The position numbers and the translations under genes were made by a program. DNA of 64,000 nt from contig CAUJJI010000036.1 in NCBI GenBank assembly GCA_963205265.1, positions 1 through 64,000 on the forward strand, written 5' to 3'. Each line of letters starts with the position of its first letter. The stretch's first letter is position 1. This document shows positions 61,572-64,000 of the stretch, piece after piece. The stretch comes from Pseudomonadota bacterium (GTDB taxonomy: Bacteria > Pseudomonadota > Alphaproteobacteria > Sphingomonadales > Sphingomonadaceae). Under the pieces are notes generated by a model. That model was not told the origin of the DNA, made no database searches, and worked only from the letters and a program-made list of their open reading frames with translations.

Positions 61572-61657
61572 TCCGGTACCCGCTGCGGCGTCCTTTGCCC
61601 CGAACGCGTTTCCGGACCTGTCCCGCCTCGGGACCGGTCCGAACCTGAGGCTCGACC

Positions 61658-62083
61658 ATGCAGCTCCATGTGATCGCGCGCGGCAAGATCGGCCGATCGC
61701 CAGAGGCCGAACTCGTCGAGCGCTATGCCAAGCGCATTGCTTGGCCCTTCAAGCTCACCGAACTGCCGGAAAGCGGCGGCCGGGTGCCGCCGCCGGTATT
61801 GGCGCCGGCGCGCAACGTGCTGCTGGACGAGCGGGGGAAGATCATGAGTTCCGAACAGTTCGCCGATCTGCTCGGCCGCTGGCGAGACGAGGGCGTCCGT
61901 GAGACGCGCTTCGTCCTCGGTGCGGCGGATGGTCATGGCGAGAAGGCGCGCCAGGAAGCGGACCTTTTGCTAGCCTTCGGCGCCATGACCTGGCCGCATT
62001 TGCTGGCGCGGGCATTGCTCGTCGAGCAATTGTGGCGGGCGACCAGCATTTTGGCTGGTCACCCCTATCACCGATCGGGTTAA
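61658..62083 (+). CDS. rlmH: 23S rRNA (pseudouridine-1915 N3) methyltransferase RlmH
   Basis: A 141-residue SPOUT-class methyltransferase for 23S rRNA position 1915. The SAM-binding LGAADGHGEKARQEADLLL and the C-terminal LLVEQLWRATSILAGHPYHRSG (described) match the family. It is slightly shorter than E. coli RlmH (155 residues) but the catalytic regions are present. Confidence 0.94.
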   Translation: MQLHVIARGKIGRSPEAELVERYAKRIAWPFKLTELPESGGRVPPPVLAPARNVLLDERGKIMSSEQFADLLGRWRDEGVRETRFVLGAADGHGEKARQEADLLLAFGAMTWPHLLARALLVEQLWRATSILAGHPYHRSG

Positions 62084-62093
62084 GAAGAGGTGC

Positions 62094-63314
62094 ATGACAT
62101 CCACACTGCGCCTCGCCCTTGTCACTATTCTGGCAACGACCTGTCTGGCCGTGGCCTCGGCCGTCGCGCAACAGGCGCCGATCTACGACGATGCGACAAG
62201 GGCCCGCCGTGCTCTCGCCGATGCGCAGGCGCAAGGCAGGGCCGCGAGCGCCAGGGCCCAGCAGCTGGAAGCCGACGCGGCGCGGGTGACCGAATCCGCC
62301 GAAAGGACCGCTCGCGAAGCTGCGGCCCTTGCAGCTCGCATCCAGCAGGCCGAGGCGGACATCGCCGGCCATGAGGCGAACATACGACTGATCGCGACAG
62401 CGCGTCGACAGCTCGCCGTCCGGCTGGCCGAGCGCCAGCGACCGCTGGTAAGGCTGACCGCGGCGCTGCAGCGGCTGTCGCGACGCCCTCCGGTGCTGGC
62501 ACTGCTGCGGCCCGGCTCGGTTCGCGACACCATGTACATGCGCGCCTTGCTGGCAACGCTGCTGCCGGAAGTCGAGCGCCGCACAGCCGCGCTCAAGGCA
62601 GAGATCGAACGCGGCAAGGCGCTCGAGCGCCGCGCACGCCTGGCAGCCCGGCGGCTGCAAGCCAGCGAGGGCGAATTGAAAGCCAAGCGGCAGGAGCTGC
62701 TGGCGCTGGAAACGCGGCAGCGCCTGCTGTCCCGCGCCGTCACCGGCAGCGCCGACCGCGAGGCAGAGCGCGCGCTGGCGCTGGCCGAGCAGGCGCGCGA
62801 TCTGGGCTCGCTCGTTTCGGATCTCGGCAAAGCCGGTGAACTGCGTGAAACGCTGGCGCGCCTGCCTGGACCGGTCATGCGGCCGGCGCGGCCGGAAGCG
62901 GCGCAGGTCGGTTCGGTCCAGCCGGACGATCGAGAGGCCGCCGCCGCCCTGTCCTACATCCTGCCGGTGGCGGGACGCCTGGTTACCGGCTTCGGCGACA
63001 CCACCGGCAACCGCCCGCAGTCGCAAGGCCTGGTGCTGGCCACCCGGCCGGGCGCGCAAGTGGTCGCCCCCGCCCCCGGCCGGGTCGCCTTCGCTGCACC
63101 CTATCGCGGCTATGGCCGGATCGTCATCATCGAGCATGGCGGCGGCTGGACGACATTGGTGACAGGCCTTGCCCAGCTTGATGCCCAGGTCGGGGAACAA
63201 CTGGTCGGCGGCTCGCCGCTCGGCGTCGCTGGGCCCGGTACGCCGCTCGTCACCGTCGAACTGCGCCGCGACGGCGAGCCGGTCAATCCGCTGCAATATG
63301 TGAAAGCGCTCTGA
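62094..63314 (+). CDS. EnvC-like murein hydrolase activator with degenerate LytM domain
   Basis: A 406-residue exported protein: signal peptide (about residues 1-25, ending SAVAQQ), a long coiled-coil region rich in Ala/Arg/Glu, and a C-terminal LytM-like domain in which the expected zinc ligands are missing (QGLVLATRPG where HxxxD would be, and no HxH near TVELRRDGEPVNPLQY). EnvC proteins lack activity themselves and switch on amidases at division sites. It follows rlmH by 10 bp. Confidence 0.9.
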   Translation: MTSTLRLALVTILATTCLAVASAVAQQAPIYDDATRARRALADAQAQGRAASARAQQLEADAARVTESAERTAREAAALAARIQQAEADIAGHEANIRLIATARRQLAVRLAERQRPLVRLTAALQRLSRRPPVLALLRPGSVRDTMYMRALLATLLPEVERRTAALKAEIERGKALERRARLAARRLQASEGELKAKRQELLALETRQRLLSRAVTGSADREAERALALAEQARDLGSLVSDLGKAGELRETLARLPGPVMRPARPEAAQVGSVQPDDREAAAALSYILPVAGRLVTGFGDTTGNRPQSQGLVLATRPGAQVVAPAPGRVAFAAPYRGYGRIVIIEHGGGWTTLVTGLAQLDAQVGEQLVGGSPLGVAGPGTPLVTVELRRDGEPVNPLQYVKAL

Positions 63315-63421
63315 CGCTTGCGGCTGCAGCCTTCCGCCCCATCTGCAGGGAACGCGCAACTGGCTTTCCCCGGCAGAGCGCGGTAAAAGCTGCTGAATTA
63401 CGCGAAAGGCACGCATAGCCG

Positions 63422-64000
63422 ATGAAACTTGCTTCTCTCACCCGCGCCGCGCTGCTGGTCACTGCCGTGGCGCTGCTGCCGGCGACGACTGCCGGCCTGG
63501 CAGCGGTCGACGCGCGGTCGGGCCCCCAGTTCGGCAAGCTGGTGGCGATCTACCAGTTGGTGAAGGCCAACTACGTCGATCCCGTCGACGACAACAAGCT
63601 GCTGAAGGGAGCGATCGAAGGCATGCTGGCCAGCCTCGATCCGCACTCGAGCTATCTCGACGGCGCCTCGCTGCAGCGGCTCGAGACGATGATCGACGGC
63701 AGCTATACGGGTCTCGGCCTCTCGGTGGTGATGGACGACGGCGCGGTGAAGATCGTTTCGCCGTTCCGTGGCAGCCCGGCGGAAAAGGCGGGCCTCAAGG
63801 CCGGGGATTACATCACCCATCTCGACGGCGTGCTCTACTATGACCGCGATCTCGACGAGGCTGTCGCCAAGATGCGGGGCGAGGCCGGGACCGCGATCCG
63901 ACTGACGATCTATCGGCCCGGCCGCGAGCAGCCGTTCGACGTTACCGTGACGCGCGGCGTCATCGAGCTCGAGCCGGTGACCGCCAAGCTCGAGGGCACG
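63422..64000 (+). CDS. ctpA: Carboxy-terminal processing peptidase CtpA (S41), partial
   Basis: Only the first 193 residues are in the window; the gene runs off the right edge. A signal peptide (MKLASLTRAALLVTAVALLPA, then TTAGLAA) is followed by the conserved LVKANYVDPVDDNKLLKGAIEGMLASLDPHSSYLD region and a PDZ domain (GLGLSVVMDDGAVKIVSPFRGSPAEKAGLKAGD). The catalytic Ser/Lys of the S41 domain would lie beyond the edge. Position after an EnvC gene is the conserved alphaproteobacterial order. Confidence 0.93.
   Translation, partial: MKLASLTRAALLVTAVALLPATTAGLAAVDARSGPQFGKLVAIYQLVKANYVDPVDDNKLLKGAIEGMLASLDPHSSYLDGASLQRLETMIDGSYTGLGLSVVMDDGAVKIVSPFRGSPAEKAGLKAGDYITHLDGVLYYDRDLDEAVAKMRGEAGTAIRLTIYRPGREQPFDVTVTRGVIELEPVTAKLEGT

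Overview
This is a GC-rich alphaproteobacterial chromosome segment, most likely from the order Sphingomonadales (Novosphingobium, Sphingobium or Erythrobacter type). The gene content and order point there: a UrcA-type protein, DUF1491, DUF6489 and DUF1192 proteins, a PopZ-like protein, TrcR, CarD, and the origin-proximal order dnaQ-coaE-aroE-maf-ppsR | oriC | hemE-hemJ-rho ... mnmE-mnmG-rsmG-parA-parB, which I recall as the Caulobacter arrangement. I saw no insertion sequence, prophage, CRISPR array, tRNA or rRNA. The window is almost entirely core chromosome.

Region by region. 0.1-2.2 kb: a frameshifted urcA-like gene followed by a PadR / DUF1700 / DUF2807 envelope-regulation operon, with a palindromic candidate operator upstream. 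2.2-5.0 kb (minus strand): metallophosphoesterase, small membrane protein, class I fumarase. 5.2-10.6 kb: degenerate isoaspartyl methyltransferase, TolC, PopZ-like polar organiser, thioesterase, 2Fe-2S protein, CBS protein, ErpA and exonuclease III. 10.7-17.1 kb (all minus strand): cell wall hydrolase, DUF1491, thioesterase, ptsN, hpf, dnaQ, coaE, aroE, maf, ppsR. 17.15-17.48 kb: the probable chromosomal replication origin. 17.5-27.8 kb (nearly all plus strand): hemE, hemJ, rho, TerC, DUF6489, mnmE, mnmG, rsmG, parA, parB, with three identical perfect 16-bp parS palindromes, two of them inside rsmG. 27.9-38.4 kb: glycine-zipper protein, sorbosone-dehydrogenase-like enzyme, DUF815 ATPase, acyl-CoA dehydrogenase, threonylcarbamoyl-AMP synthase, a lipoprotein, and the block CarD / ferredoxin / S4 protein / SUV3-like helicase. 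38.5-48.8 kb: M23 peptidase, hemB, GNAT, membrane-fused spermidine-synthase-like protein, gamma carbonic anhydrase, DUF167, SulP transporter, and the ligase-associated DNA repair pair. 48.9-64 kb: clpA, DUF1192, quinone oxidoreductase, GST, TrcR, acyl-CoA synthetase, bactofilin plus M23 peptidase, proA, aldo-keto reductase, nadD, rsfS, rlmH, EnvC-like protein, and the start of a CtpA-type protease cut by the window edge.

How it fits together. The switch from minus-strand to plus-strand genes at about 17.2 kb means transcription runs away from the origin on both sides, as expected for leading-strand genes. The centromere sites lie 6-9 kb from the origin next to their own parAB genes, and the predicted polar anchor (PopZ-like) lies about 10 kb on the other side. 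Replication initiation, origin segregation and polar tethering are therefore encoded within about 20 kb. Many neighbouring genes overlap by four bases (ATGA or GTGA), so translational coupling is common here. No wholly novel multi-gene system is evident. The most distinctive signals are the origin/parS architecture, the broken urcA with the repeat-bearing promoter upstream, and the methyltransferase that has lost its cofactor motif.
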